Shown: positions 24,826 to 40,326 of the stretch, one piece after another | How positions within the stretch are numbered: position 1 is the first letter of the stretch | Layout of the letters: each line of letters begins with the position of its first letter | Assembly (NCBI RefSeq): GCF_964340395.1 | Contig: NC_135555.1 | Location: forward strand, 11,598,931-11,662,930 | Length of the DNA: 64,000 bases | Direction: 5' to 3' | Source: Glandiceps talaboti | Taxonomy: Eukaryota; Hemichordata; Enteropneusta; Spengelidae | Notes under the pieces: generated by a model | Told to the model about the DNA's origin: nothing | The model's input: only the letters and a program-made list of their open reading frames with translations | The model's database searches: none | Position numbers and translations under genes: made by a program

Positions 24826-25223
24826 CTGTTCAAGTATGCCTGAGTTATGGCTTTGGACATGGAAAATTCGCAAACAAAATGTCTGCCAGGCAGCCATATC
24901 GGTTTGTATCATGACGAAAATGGATATGCACATGTATGTCATAGAAAACTGTGCTAATACCAACTTTGAATGAGATCTGTTCAAGCATGTCTGAGTTATG
25001 GCTTTGAACATGGAAAATTTGCAAACAAAATGGCTGCCAGGCAGCCATATTGGATCGTATCATGAAACAAATTGACGTGCATATGTATGCCATAGTATGT
25101 TGCCACTGTACCAAGTTTGAAAAAAATTAATCAAGGCATCTCCAAGAAACGGCTGCGGACGGACGGACAGACAGACGGAACCCAATCCAAAAGTCCCCGT
25201 CCGGACTTCGTCCAGCGGGGACT
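24826..25223. mobile_element. Dispersed repeat with 151-bp internal duplication and GC-rich 3' hairpin
   Basis: CTGTTCAAGTATGCCTGAGT at 24826 recurs at 24977, followed in both by TTATGGCTTTG.ACATGG and GCCAGGCAGCCATAT. The right end runs through GACGGACGGACAGACAGACG into a hairpin, AGTCCCCGTCCGGAC-TTC-GTCCAGCGGGGACT, at about 25191-25223. TGGATCGTATC.TAAAACAAATTGACGTGCATATG is shared with the left arm of the fold-back at 6300. Confidence 0.7.
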
Positions 25224-28200
25224 AAAAAGATAAATTCATCAACAAACAACAACATACATGTACATTTCATCTTAACAACAATTTTTACTGAAAACAATGG
25301 CGTTTTTATTTTGTTATCCCCAATGAACCAACAATAGTATTTGTCTATGTTATCATACAATACCATTCGACTAGTATTTTATCATTCTATAGTGTAGGTG
25401 TACACCATATACAAAAGATATATTACTTCAAAATTACAATTTTAAAAGTAATAATCAATTATATACAATATTATTATGAGTTCAAATATATAATCCTAAT
25501 ATATACTCTTATGCATTATTCTATTTGAAAAACCATAATCTGTTTGTTCAGCCCAAGGAAAATACTCGTAGCGTGGCGTAAGGATTTTGTTGCTTCTCAT
25601 CTATGTCATTCATTGTGCAGAGATCAAAATAGGAATTAAAATGTTCAAAGTCACCTTTACTCATCCAGATGTTTCATAAACCATGGTGGTGCAGGTAGAA
25701 TTGTATGATATATTGCGCAGTCATACATGTATATACACTCAATCACACATACATTTTTATGTATATTTTCTTTCTACACATATGAAAAAACCTGTCTTGT
25801 TGATTATCAAATGCAATAAATGACAATGGGCAAATTGTATTACAACATAATGTTCAAACATATTCATTCTTGAATTGACCCATTAGATCTGCTATAGAAG
25901 GCATATATCATAATGGTATTACAGTGGAGAATGTTTGTATAGTTCGGTTAGTTGTAAACAGAAACCAATAGCATTACTATAAAATCAAATTGGCTTTTGT
26001 AATTCACAGATTATATATATATACATCTATGCATATATATATATATTATTTGAAACAGTATTTTATTCTAACAAAAAAGAGTAAAAAGACATACTTCTAC
26101 AGACATAGGTAGGAAAAGACAAAATCACTGCAGGCTCACAAGAAAAATGGGGAAAGGAGAAAGACACTGACTCCATATATTTTATAGAACATATATTTTT
26201 AGTATACATATACTATAAAATACAATTTTCCATGTATTAAATTTTCATTCTATTGAGTTGACATCTGTCAACTATTTACATTTTATTCACCCTGGAGGGG
26301 GAGAACATATACACAAAAGACTTCTACACTGGGATTTTCTACAGATGTGCAAACAGAAATAAAATGTCAGCAGATTTCAAGAGAAAGTAATAAGAATAAG
26401 CCTAACCAATATGAACCACTCTAAGTCAATGGGTACTAAACAGTACATTGTGTGAGCGTGAAGAGTCATGTGGCTCATATACTGTTGTATAGTCCCTCTA
26501 TCATGGCGGAATAAAAGGTCTGTGAACAGATTGTAATTCTAATTCGGGAGTTTTGAGGATGCTAATTTTTTATATATACCTGCAGTTTTATTTTGACATT
26601 TGCAGTCCCATGATAAATTAATTCATAAAACCAAGTCATGGAGAGTAATAAGTTCAATTGATGCATACCTGTACTATTCCTGAATCAGACCTATTTTTGG
26701 TACTTGTATGAGAGGATAACAAACAATACTCCAGTTCATAGGTCGTGGAGAATAATTCTTCTTCCTGTGCTATCTACTTTTCACCCGTCCAAATAGTCCT
26801 ACATGACAACAATAATAATAATATTTACAGACAGGATATGGGTTTTGTGGACTAACGTTGTACTACTGAGATCTGCAAAATCCATATTTTCATACCATCC
26901 AGGTAATCTTTAGAAGAGGACTCGCCATGATGATCTCTCTTCACTAGGCCTAAATCATGGACCACTGGAGCACCCTTAAAGTGACTTGAAGCTGTAAGCC
27001 TGAAAAGATTATGGAGGAATACACTGAAAAGTTACAAGTAATAATGCAATTTGAAAATTGATCCAAATTTACTGTCTACTTACTTTTGATATTTGAGTCC
27101 AAATTTGATTAAAATTTTTAATATAAACACCCAGCCAAAAGTGATACAGATGTAAGCACATTTGTGTCAAAACTTTATCTAAATCTTTTAGACCAAACCT
27201 CCAGACAAAACTGATACAGATTGATCGGAGTCCATCATTCAAATATTTAATTTAAAGCAAATATCCAGAAATAGTTGATACAGGATACATGTTTTAACTC
27301 TTTAGTGACAGTACTCGACTTTGTACTCTGTTTTGTTTTGTTTTGTATATTCACCGAGTTACTTATTACTTTGTGTTTTATGTACTTTTTAAAGATATTT
27401 CTATGGCTCCATGAAAAACAGCCACTACTTTGTAGAAAGCTGACTGGATTCCAATAAAGAATAGGAATAAGCATAAGAATAAGGATTACAATTCCCATGA
27501 CTGTGTCCATCTAATAGCCCACTATATATTGCATAACACTGATTGAAAGTGTAAATGCTAATGCATGCATGTTTTATAATACAAGACAAATTTAACTTTT
27601 ACCATAGTGGCATTATGCTAATCTTTTCTGAAAAGAGAAGTGAATTTGAATATTCTTGTAGACATCATACAGTGAAGTGCTATATAAGTTGGCGCTTTAG
27701 TATTAAACTATAATATGTCATATATTTAGTTCACATTTATGCTTTTCGCTATGTGATTGAGTCTATTTGTATAAAAATCAAGATTGTAATATAGAAAAGC
27801 CTGATTGCATGGGTTTGAAATAAAGACAATTAAATTTAAGTATGAAATTATTAGTCAAGAGTACATTTATTGTCAAAAATACCCCTTGTCAATTTAGCAC
27901 AATCAATTGTTGTATGGTTATAACTTGATTTGTGTCTCAAAGATTGTCTATTACAAATCGAGCACTTTTGTACCTTTATATACAGAAAAGAAAACAGAAT
28001 CACATTTTTGAATTTCACTTTTACAAAAAACAAAACAATCAAATTTTTGAATTTGAAACCAACTTATACAACTTAATATATCAATTTCTTATCACCAAAA
28101 ACACTCCAGCTGTGACAAACATATCAGTAAATGTTGACTGTCATTTCCGTTCTGTATAAAATAATGCTGGCAGTGTATCATTGTGATTTAATCTTTAACA

Positions 28201-28326
28201 ATACATAATACAGTAACACCATATTTCTCATTTCTTTTCAATGATGAAAGCTAGTCGATTTAGGTAGGTGTGAGAGTGGAAATCTTGTGACAGCATTTGA
28301 CCTAAGTCTCTAAGTTTTAATTGGAG
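25224..28326. other. Intergenic, no gene seen
   Basis: AT-rich. Degenerate repeats at 27085-27265 (CCAGCCAAAAGTGATACAG and CCAGACAAAACTGATACAG). No gene could be supported. Confidence 0.5.
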
Positions 28327-28350
28327 GCGGGGGGGGGGGGGGGGGGGGGG
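28327..28350. repeat. Poly-G tract
   Basis: An uninterrupted G run, with poly-C runs nearby at about 28619-28631 and 28718-28726. Confidence 0.95.
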
Positions 28351-28968
28351 TTACTCACATAGTGTAGTAAGGGTATAACATATGTAACACAGTTTTGAAC
28401 CCTTTTTTGAGACTTCTAAATCTAACTCTTGATTTTTCAAGCATTATGTAGAGGTTTGACTCCCCTTTGAATGCACATTCAACAAGACAATATGCATGCA
28501 CAACATGCCAGTTTCCAAGTTTCAAATTTTCAATTTTTTCTAAGACTTTTGACTCCTATTTTCTGGCTGAATATAGATATACAAGTTTTTCTCCTAACTT
28601 CTGGCTGAATTATACACTCCCCCCCCCCCCCTAATTTTTGAAATCTTTCAATAGTTTTTGTGCTTGTAACTTGAATCTGCCAGGGTACACATGTACCTAT
28701 TACCCAGCCAAGTACCTCCCCCCCCCCTCCCCTTGCCCAAAGGGGTTTCAATATGCATTCCTTCCTGGTTCTTTGCTGATATGTGGTGAACTTTTCTATA
28801 AACCTCAATATTGATGGGAATCCTGTTTAACTGACTGTAGAACTACATGCTAAATCTGTACTCATTAGAATAATGAGTTAGATAATTGAGGATAACTTAG
28901 TAGATCTCAGACATCAATACTTTAAATATTAAATAGATTTTTTAAACAAAACTTGTCTACAAACATGT

Positions 28969-29133
28969 CAGGGGTGAACAAATCCACTGGTCCTGGGTCC
29001 GGGACTAGCGATTTTTTTGGGCGGACCTGCACAAATTTTACCTTGTACCACTAATTTTTTCAGAAGGACCACTGGATTTTTTAAGGCACTGGTCCGGGGA
29101 CCACCAGTTCACAAACTGATTTGTTCACCCCTG
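28969..29133. mobile_element. hAT-like MITE with 16-bp perfect ends
   Basis: CAGGGGTGAACAAATC at 28969-28984 is perfectly mirrored at 29118-29133. The interior is also partly palindromic (CCACTGGTCC, GGTCCGGG). CATGT directly abuts both ends and may be a target duplication. The CAGGGGTG terminus resembles hAT terminal repeats, but those usually have 8-bp duplications. Confidence 0.8.
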
Positions 29134-33360
<4,227 letters not shown>

Positions 33361-33419
33361 CTCGGTGAGTATCAATCTGCTAAGACAGTGCACTATACCG
33401 CAGTGGCAGAGCGAAATGA

Positions 33420-33462
33420 GTTGTCTGATGATCGCACTATGCGTGAAACTCCGAGTTACAAC
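33420..33462 (+). ncRNA. Hammerhead-ribozyme-like fold, copy A
   Basis: Core CTGATGA (33425-33431) and GAAAC (33445-33449) with stem II CGC/GCG closing loop ACTAT, a minimal two-pair stem III (AC, loop TCCGA, GT), cleavage-site-like GTT at 33455-33457, and a perfect 5-bp stem I GTTGT/ACAAC. This is type I topology. Caveat: the normally G-C pair next to the core (10.1-11.1) is T/T here. Confidence 0.55.
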
Positions 33463-33487
33463 CAAGAAAGAGTTCCAGAACCACCAA

Positions 33488-33529
<42 letters not shown>

Positions 33530-33618
33530 CTCGGTGAGTATCAATCTGCTATAAGACAGTGCTCTATACCGCAGTGGCAGAGCGTAATAGTTTTGGTAGT
33601 ACTGGAACTCTTTCTTGG

Positions 33619-33659
33619 GTGTAACTCGGAGTTTCACGCATATTGCGATCATCAGACAC
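33619..33659 (-). ncRNA. Hammerhead-ribozyme-like fold, copy B (inverted)
   Basis: The exact mirror of copy C in the left arm of the 74-bp palindrome; same motifs on the minus strand. Confidence 0.5.
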
Positions 33660-33678
33660 TCCAATTAATTGTAATTGA

Positions 33679-33719
33679 GTGTCTGATGATCGCAATATGC
33701 GTGAAACTCCGAGTTACAC
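33679..33719 (+). ncRNA. Hammerhead-ribozyme-like fold, copy C
   Basis: Same core as copy A: CTGATGA 33683-33689, CGC/GCG with loop AATAT, GAAAC 33703-33707, GTT 33713-33715. Stem I here is GTGT/ACAC, so both sides changed together relative to GTTGT/ACAAC. Confidence 0.55.
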
Positions 33720-33745
33720 CCAAGAAAGAGTTCCAGTACTACCAA

Positions 33746-33801
<56 letters not shown>

Positions 33802-33804
<3 letters not shown>

Positions 33805-34142
33805 GATTTAGGCTTGGTTTTCACTCATGGACTTCAACTCTAGGCCAACAATAACAGAGACATAACAAACACAGTAGCTATAGGATCCTTTCAGCCCAAT
33901 CATACTGAACACTGATAAGCATTGTTATTCTTTCATATAGTGCAGTAAAAACATGCTTCTAATGAAAAAGTTATACACGGACTTGAATATTTGAATGGCC
34001 GCAATTGTTTATTTTCTAACTGATAATCAACATATCAACTTGTTTACTTCTACGTCCCCACTGTGCATGGCACCTATGTAATTGTTGCATCGAAGTTGTC
34101 TGAGGGTGTGTCATATGAGTGAAACACCAAGCCTACATCATT
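33802..34142. mobile_element. Fold-back element next to the TA tract
   Basis: AATGATTTAGGCTTGGTTTT at the left (to 33828) is mirrored by GAAACACCAAGCCTACATCATT at 34121-34142, with one inserted base. The interior is not obviously palindromic. A related GTGTCATATGAG...TACAAGGCTGAAT lies just outside at 34240-34270. Confidence 0.65.
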
Positions 34143-35762
34143 TTAGCTGTAGTTAGACTGTAGTTGTAGTGTACCGAAACATTATGTTACATTGGTAGGC
34201 GTGTACGCCTTGGTGGAGTAGAAACCACCGGAAGGTAGTGTCATATGAGATAAATACAAGGCTGAATCGTTAACAATTATGTTGGTTTGCACACGTCGGA
34301 AACTGTGGCACGGATAACTATGCTATTTTACACCATTGGGAGGGGGTTTGTCCTAAACGAAGTTCGTTTATTGTTTATTCATCCTGTGCGATATTACGTG
34401 ATCGTCCTTTTTAAACCTTTGTTTATTGGAGATTGTGAGTTGACCTCAGCAATTTTTTTTCTTTTCTTTTCCAGTATCTTTCACAACACATTACTGATGT
34501 AGCTGTAAGCGAAAGGATTTATGAATAGTATTAACAAAAGCCCCTTCAATCAAGGGTATCCACTGATGTATTTACTGATAAACTTTAACATACGGTGCCA
34601 AAATAGTTAAGAAAGACGTCTCTTTGATTTGTCGCAAGATTTAGGTCGACTGAATACGTCAAGGGTAAAACAGTGATTATTCTTCAGATTTTGGAACTCT
34701 GCGGTAATCATCATCAGAAGTTGACAACAAATTAACATCTACTTGTACGTTTTCTTCAAACAAAGTCAAGCTTTAGGGTTTAAAATTTAAATTTGAACCG
34801 CACTAGTCAACCGCAGAATATTTCATCCGTAGATCTTTGCGGTTTTAGAAGAAATCAGAGATATTTTGTTGTTGTCGTTTTTGTTTTGTTTGTTTTGTTT
34901 TTTACCAAAGCTTACTATATAAGTGAACAATAATGTGATTGTTTTAAGTACTGTCCGTTGGCTTACTAAATATCTGATGGTCGCCATGGTAACTACATGT
35001 CATCTGAATCCATAGAAATGCTAGCGCCTAGCTAACACCACGTGGTATAGCACAGCATTTCAATCGTAAACATAATTTTTGTAACTTTTGATAAATTCCA
35101 TTTTGGCCCACCGTGAGAACCATGAATAGTTGATATAGTTGGGTTCGTAATACCTTGAAAATCATGTATACATTCACAATTCAAATAAAACTCATATTTG
35201 GGATAAATGTAACTTTGTAAGCTGTTTCGAAATTCCTAACTTTCCATTTCAGACTTTCTCCCCGTTTTTTTTTTCCATTGATTTCTCCGTAACCATTGGA
35301 TTTCGTTGCTTTCTGTGTGTATTTCACAGCAATTATTTAATCACTTATTGGTGTCTAATTAATATAGCAAGTGTTGTTAATTATTATTGTTGCAAATTGA
35401 ATTTGTTTTATCGACTTGACTGTTCCAGTATCCCTTTCCCCTCGAAATCATCATTGGACATTTCCTGTTTAGTCTAGCTCAATGACAGCTATAGTATTGT
35501 ATCAAGGTCAACGACCCTCTATCGAATATACAGCTGTGCAGACTGATAGTGATATTTTATGCAATCAAATTGTTTGGGAATAGGTAATTGTAAGATACAT
35601 GTCGGTTTTTGGTTTATTTTGAAAAAAAAAATAGCTTCCATTTCATCAGTTAACTATGGTCAGACATCTAGTGAGCTTTCCACCAATAGGAGAGTAGGGA
35701 ATTTTATAGTCTACCAGTTGTAATATAGGGAATCATGCCAATCAAGTGTACGTCCACAGCCT
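34143..35762. other. Intergenic, no gene seen
   Basis: No exon-like sequence was recognised. Confidence 0.5.
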
Positions 35763-35990
35763 GCATTTGTTTCCCGAGTTATGTCTCAGAATATTGCTAT
35801 CGGAATACAAGAAAATGGCGATAACATCGTTAATATTTACGTATTTAGCCAATTATATATGAAAGGGGTAAAATTACACTTGTTTCTGTGATCGCGCAGG
35901 TTCACTCACTGCGAAAGTATTAATGATATTATCGCCATGTTATTGTATTCTGGTAGAAATATTCTGAGACATAACTCGGGAAACGAATGC
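35763..35990. mobile_element. Fold-back element upstream of distal first exon
   Basis: The left arm (35763-35842) with TTTCCCGAGTTATGTCTCAG, GAATACAA and TGGCGATAA is mirrored at 35911-35990 with few differences. The loop is about 70 bases. It lies about 320 bp before the ATG at 36315 and is not present before the other two cassettes. Confidence 0.8.
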
Positions 35991-36164
35991 CTGTGTTTAC
36001 GTCTACGTATAAAGCTGTACGGTAACAAGCTGAAGTGAACAGACTGGCTCGCAGAGACCACTGGGAAAAGGGGATAGTTGCCATTCCATGAGCATATACT
36101 AGTATATGTGTTGAGCATCCATGGGGGTACCGCGCAGCCTCTTTTCGATCGTCTACAAGATCTG

Positions 36165-36314
36165 GTGGGCATGCGTACAGTGTCAGTTTTGTCAAAATGA
36201 CGAATCTGCGGGATATGTAAGGCAGCGTCTGCCATATTACTTTCAATGAAATATGGTGAATGAACAATCATCAGATATATCACAAGTATATTACAATAGG
36301 AGAAGGTCGTTATC
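36165..36314 (+). promoter_or_regulatory. Conserved 5' flank of distal first exon
   Basis: The block directly before the ATG at 36315 matches the flanks of the other two first-exon copies. Shared segments include GGTGGGCATGCGTACAG, TCTGCGGGATATG and GTGAATGAACAATCATCAG. It probably holds the 5' UTR and core promoter. I see no clear TATA box. Confidence 0.6.
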
Positions 36315-36411
36315 ATGAAGAAGATATTTTACGTGATCTTTCTTACACTTACGGGCTTTGGATGCCTAACAACATGGTGTTTCTACTGGATCATAAACGA
36401 CCCAAGCAGAG
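36315..36411 (+). CDS. Distal duplicate of the GalT signal-anchor exon
   Basis: The ATG opens MKKIFYVIFLTLTGFGCL and ends FYWIINDPSR, then donor G|GTAAGT in phase 1, exactly compatible with exon 2 at 55895. The reading frame, ATG and donor are intact. No catalytic exons follow before the next cassette. It is either an alternative, far-upstream first exon of gene B (intron about 19.5 kb) or the surviving 5' end of a lost tandem copy. Confidence 0.7.
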
Positions 36412-38269
36412 GTAAGTTAACCCGTCTTTTTTTTTACAACATTCCATCCAGTCGTGATTATAATTTATATAGAAAGGCACACACTTACCGTCTCTGTGAA
36501 GCTCGACGGCATTTGTCGATCACACTTAAATGAATACGTACAAGACCTTGTACACGGACGACCTTCTTCCGTTCTCAGCGACCCTATCCATCAGCAGACT
36601 GGAATATATTAAAATTAGGGCTGTTCTATATAGCGTTGCTATCACTAAATTATGATAGTTTTACGTATTGAAGTGAGCCTTTCCGGGTTCACCGCTGTCA
36701 ATTCCGGATTCCCCCTATATCAGTTATGAAAGTCTCAGACAACGAACGTGTCATGTCCCAAACCATCATCCGGTATTTGCCAAGCATCTCGCTCGCCCTC
36801 GTACCGTATACGGGGAAGGGTGGCTCTCAACGCTTTCACTTCAATCAACCTTGAGAAGGCTTGACAGACTAATTCTCGATTTCACATCACGATGTATATT
36901 TATAATTTACCCTAAAATAATTCGTAACAAAAAATATGTGAATGCTTGAACTTTTAGCTATACTCGAACCGGCTGCGATGGCGAATATATTTTCTTTGGT
37001 CATGATTTCACAGACGCATGCAATGGACACGATTGTAAAAATCAATATTTTTTAAACACAAAATTGCAACATTCTATCAATTTTCTTACAATATCTGGGC
37101 GGCGGACGGACAGGATGTGTGCGCGTGCATGCAAGAAGGAGCAGATGCTGATTGGATGGCCAGGTTGACAGTGCCCCGGGGACAGCCGATCGTTTGTGCT
37201 TTTTCATGTTTATTCCTCAGTACGTTTGAGTCACTTTAATTTACAAAAAATTAATGTACTTGGAAGAGGGGATTAATTGATGAGGAATTGACTCCATACA
37301 ATATTGCCAAATTCGTCAGTTGAAAATAGTTATCAAAATCGCGTGTCTCCGAAGTGTTTTTCCAAAATGAGAACGAGACGTCGCTAGCGCGCTACCATGC
37401 CGTTGATTTTGAACCGCATACAATGTAATTATGTATATTCTTTGTTCACAGTGTACTAAAAACTAGTACTATTCATCGCATAAAAAAGTCGACTTCTGGC
37501 TGCCGGCTTTCACTGTGCACAGTGTTGTCAAGATATTTATATTTACATAATGCGGGTACGAGAACACAACACTACACCGTTTATACCAAAATGGCTTCAA
37601 TATAATGTTTTCATGGAAATATTGTAATTTTTTGGACAGTAAATGTAACCATACAATTCAGACCACCACTTGATTATAGAAGGTACTCATTTTCTTTCGA
37701 GCCACATAGATTTCATGTATTAGCAAGGTTAAAAAGCGACAAGGTTATTTCGCGACCGGTAATTCTATCAACAATAACTTACACATGTGAAAATTTTATG
37801 TTACTTTAGCTTTCTATACATTTTGCTTTTATTACGTAAGTTATCAAGGTTGAATATTGTAATATGTATATTATCAACTGCACGAGGTTTCTCTCTTACT
37901 TTCTGTGAAAGTTGTATATAGTGGTATGGTCACCACATCATTTCAATATGTGTATTTGGGGCAGTCGGGTGTGGGTTTTTCTTCTTCAATTTTTCTCTGT
38001 GAATCATTGCAGTACAGTAGCATGTAATCAGTAGCATGTGAGTTACTGTATATAATGTATACGGGTACCTTATCCTTGAACTGAACTGAATTGAACTGAA
38101 CTGAACTTCATAACGATCAACTCATATATATGCTTCATGTCGAAGTCGTTCTCGATAGTTGTACCGTCGCCGCGCGCCGTCACCCATAATCTAGTCGCAC
38201 AATTGAAAGTAGGCAATATCACTCGTTTTGACCGTGTTTTTGTCATTAACCTTTATGAGACCAGCGCTG
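36412..38269 (+). other. Sequence after distal first exon
   Basis: It begins with donor GTAAGT. The segment to about 36610 resembles the intron of the inverted copy (TCAGCAGACTGGAATAT versus ATCAGACTGGAATAT). CpG-containing patches lie near 37100 and 38160. No further coding exons found. Confidence 0.5.
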
Positions 38270-38640
38270 TTCGGAAAGCCTAAACAATTACTATTTGGTG
38301 CCGGTTACCCGATCTCACCTAGCTTTTCACTGCCGACCTTAAACTTTTTCTTTACGTATTCGAGAGAAAAAAATTGTGAAGTCTCACAAGAAATAGTGGA
38401 TGCTGAAACTGACATCAACTTAAAAAGACAACGTGAAACCGTTCTTCCAATCTGTAAAGGGTGTACATCTGATAGGAAGAAATAAACAACACAGAGACCA
38501 TTTGGTAAACAATGGAAAACCTGAACTAGACACTCATTAGAAAAACATATATAATAAAATAAAATAAAAAATCTACCTACTCCCACCTATTCTAAAATTG
38601 AGCGTAATCGGAACCCCATTTTTTCATTTAGACCTATTTT
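38270..38640 (+). repeat. Dispersed repeat, copy 2 (with short conserved frame)
   Basis: Second copy of the repeat inserted at 7106. The same frame and stop are kept: QEIVDAETDINLKRQ, then TVLPICKGCTSD and a TAA at 38482-38484. The upstream frame (from 38228) does not resemble a known protein to me. Confidence 0.75.
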
Positions 38641-39735
38641 TTTTATTTGGCTAAATGAGTAGAATGCACTGGATTTATTTCGTACATTTCCGTACGGTAG
38701 CGTAAATCAAAACGTTTTCAGTCATGTACAAACAGTGTCTACTACGGGAGACAGTTGGCTCCTACGTTAATCACGGCCTTTGTACAGTAGATCTAGAACA
38801 CTCGAGTCGTAAACATGCTCTGCTCTCATTGTCCGCTCATCGCTCCTTTATTGTGTACGGCGGACATAGTGTTAATTTGTTAGTTTTGTTCTACATTTTC
38901 ATCTTTGTATCCCAGTCATTCATCATCGTCTTATTTTAACCCATGACTTTTAATGTCATTAAGAAAATGTGTCTTCACTGTTTCACATGTGATAATTGAA
39001 TATACTTATTAGTCGTTCTCACATTCATTATTAATAATGTGTAAATCAAAACCAAAACATAACCCCGCGAGTGCATGTATATGGCTTATAATGTAAAGTT
39101 GTGTGGTACCCCTAGAGTTTATGCAAATATATCATGAATGTATCGTTACTGGGGTCATTACATCTGACCATGCAGTGATTTCTTCAAATCGTACACCGAG
39201 AATACTATTATTACAATATATATATTCATGAGAATTATATTTATTGTTAGTTGTCTCGGCACCAACGCACACACGATCTACATGGTACTGTTCTTTGTCG
39301 ATTTTTCCCCATAACATTTCTTCCTAACTTTGAAAATATTAAATTATGTTGGCTATGACATGATAGTTGTGGTATTCACCGACATGTCGAGTACAGAGCT
39401 AGAGGCGGCCATTTTGAGTACGTTGATTCAGTACATTGCAATTCATCACGTGTATTAAACCATGTCATACGTCATATTTTATCCAGCCCCCTCTCTCGCT
39501 GCGCATTTAAAGTACGAGGCATGTTTATGAAACGTTTATATATAATTTATGTAATTCGTTGAATCTGTTGATGTTTTAAATTTGCTAACATTTATTTATT
39601 CTTTGCTTGACCACTTCGCTAATTCTCTTATTATTACATGATTGTTAGGTATTCAATAATGTGTGTGACCTTGCGTGTATACATTGTGCAATAGATCGAG
39701 ATCGGGAGGTTATGTGTTAAACCGGCGAGGGGCGT

Positions 39736-39739
<4 letters not shown>
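38641..39739. other. No gene seen
   Basis: Short frames only; nothing recognised. Confidence 0.5.

Positions 39740-39826
<87 letters not shown>
39740..39826. repeat. (TA)n microsatellite
   Basis: Pure TA tract. Confidence 0.97.
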
Positions 39827-39831
<5 letters not shown>

Positions 39832-39989
39832 CTAGCTGCTGTACGTCGAGTGTTGCGATGTCATACGACCGCTTTCACTGTGTACAGTGTAGCGAGTATC
39901 AAGTTATAATCAGTGTGCACAGGATGTACCGTGTCTGTGTGATGTCCACATTTTAATGACAAGCACGTGATGTCAGCTACATTACGCAC

Positions 39990-40256
39990 ATGGCGTTGAT
40001 TTACAACCTGCAGTCTCGACCTCTATCAAAAATTGAATATACATGCGAGGCTTATCAATGTACATTGCCTTATCACTTTGAGGACAATTTTCAGAAAACT
40101 AGTGATTTTTTCAATGTAAGATATAGAAACAGGAGGCACGACAGCGGAATTAAAGAGCGACTGTATTTATGGATGAAGGTCAAAGGTTACGTTGATGACG
40201 TTCAGAATGATTTACTTGAACATGTGATAGGAAATATTCAAGGACGGGGAATATAG
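39990..40256 (+). other. 88-codon open frame, unrecognised, ahead of a (CAA)n tract
   Basis: An ATG-to-TAG frame with a charged, non-repetitive composition (for example RNRRHDSGIKERLYLWMKV), followed within ten bases by (CAA)n. The family is not recognised. The simple-repeat tail suggests a degraded retroelement 3' end, but a chance frame is equally possible. Confidence 0.25.
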
Positions 40257-40264
40257 AAAGAAAT

Positions 40265-40303
<39 letters not shown>

Positions 40304-40326
40304 GCAACAACAACAACAACAACAAC
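40265..40326. repeat. (CAA)n microsatellite
   Basis: About 20 CAA units with one CAG. Confidence 0.95.

Larger units (their letters stand above)
33588..33750. repeat. Perfect 74-bp inverted repeat with 15-base loop
   Basis: 33588-33661 and 33677-33750 are exact reverse complements as read here. The loop is CAATTAATTGTAATT. Confidence 0.93.

Noticed and set aside
28530-28808. 92-codon minus-strand frame with glycine runs
   Set aside because: The glycine runs come from poly-C tracts; no homology recognised.
33361-33415. tRNA-like segment around ACCGCAGTGGCAGAGCG
   Set aside because: No convincing A and B boxes or cloverleaf could be traced by eye.
35906-36316. 136- and 112-codon minus-strand frames ahead of the distal first exon
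   Set aside because: They are antisense to the conserved promoter flank and the fold-back. Similar antisense frames over the homologous flank at 47095 reflect DNA homology, not a shared protein.
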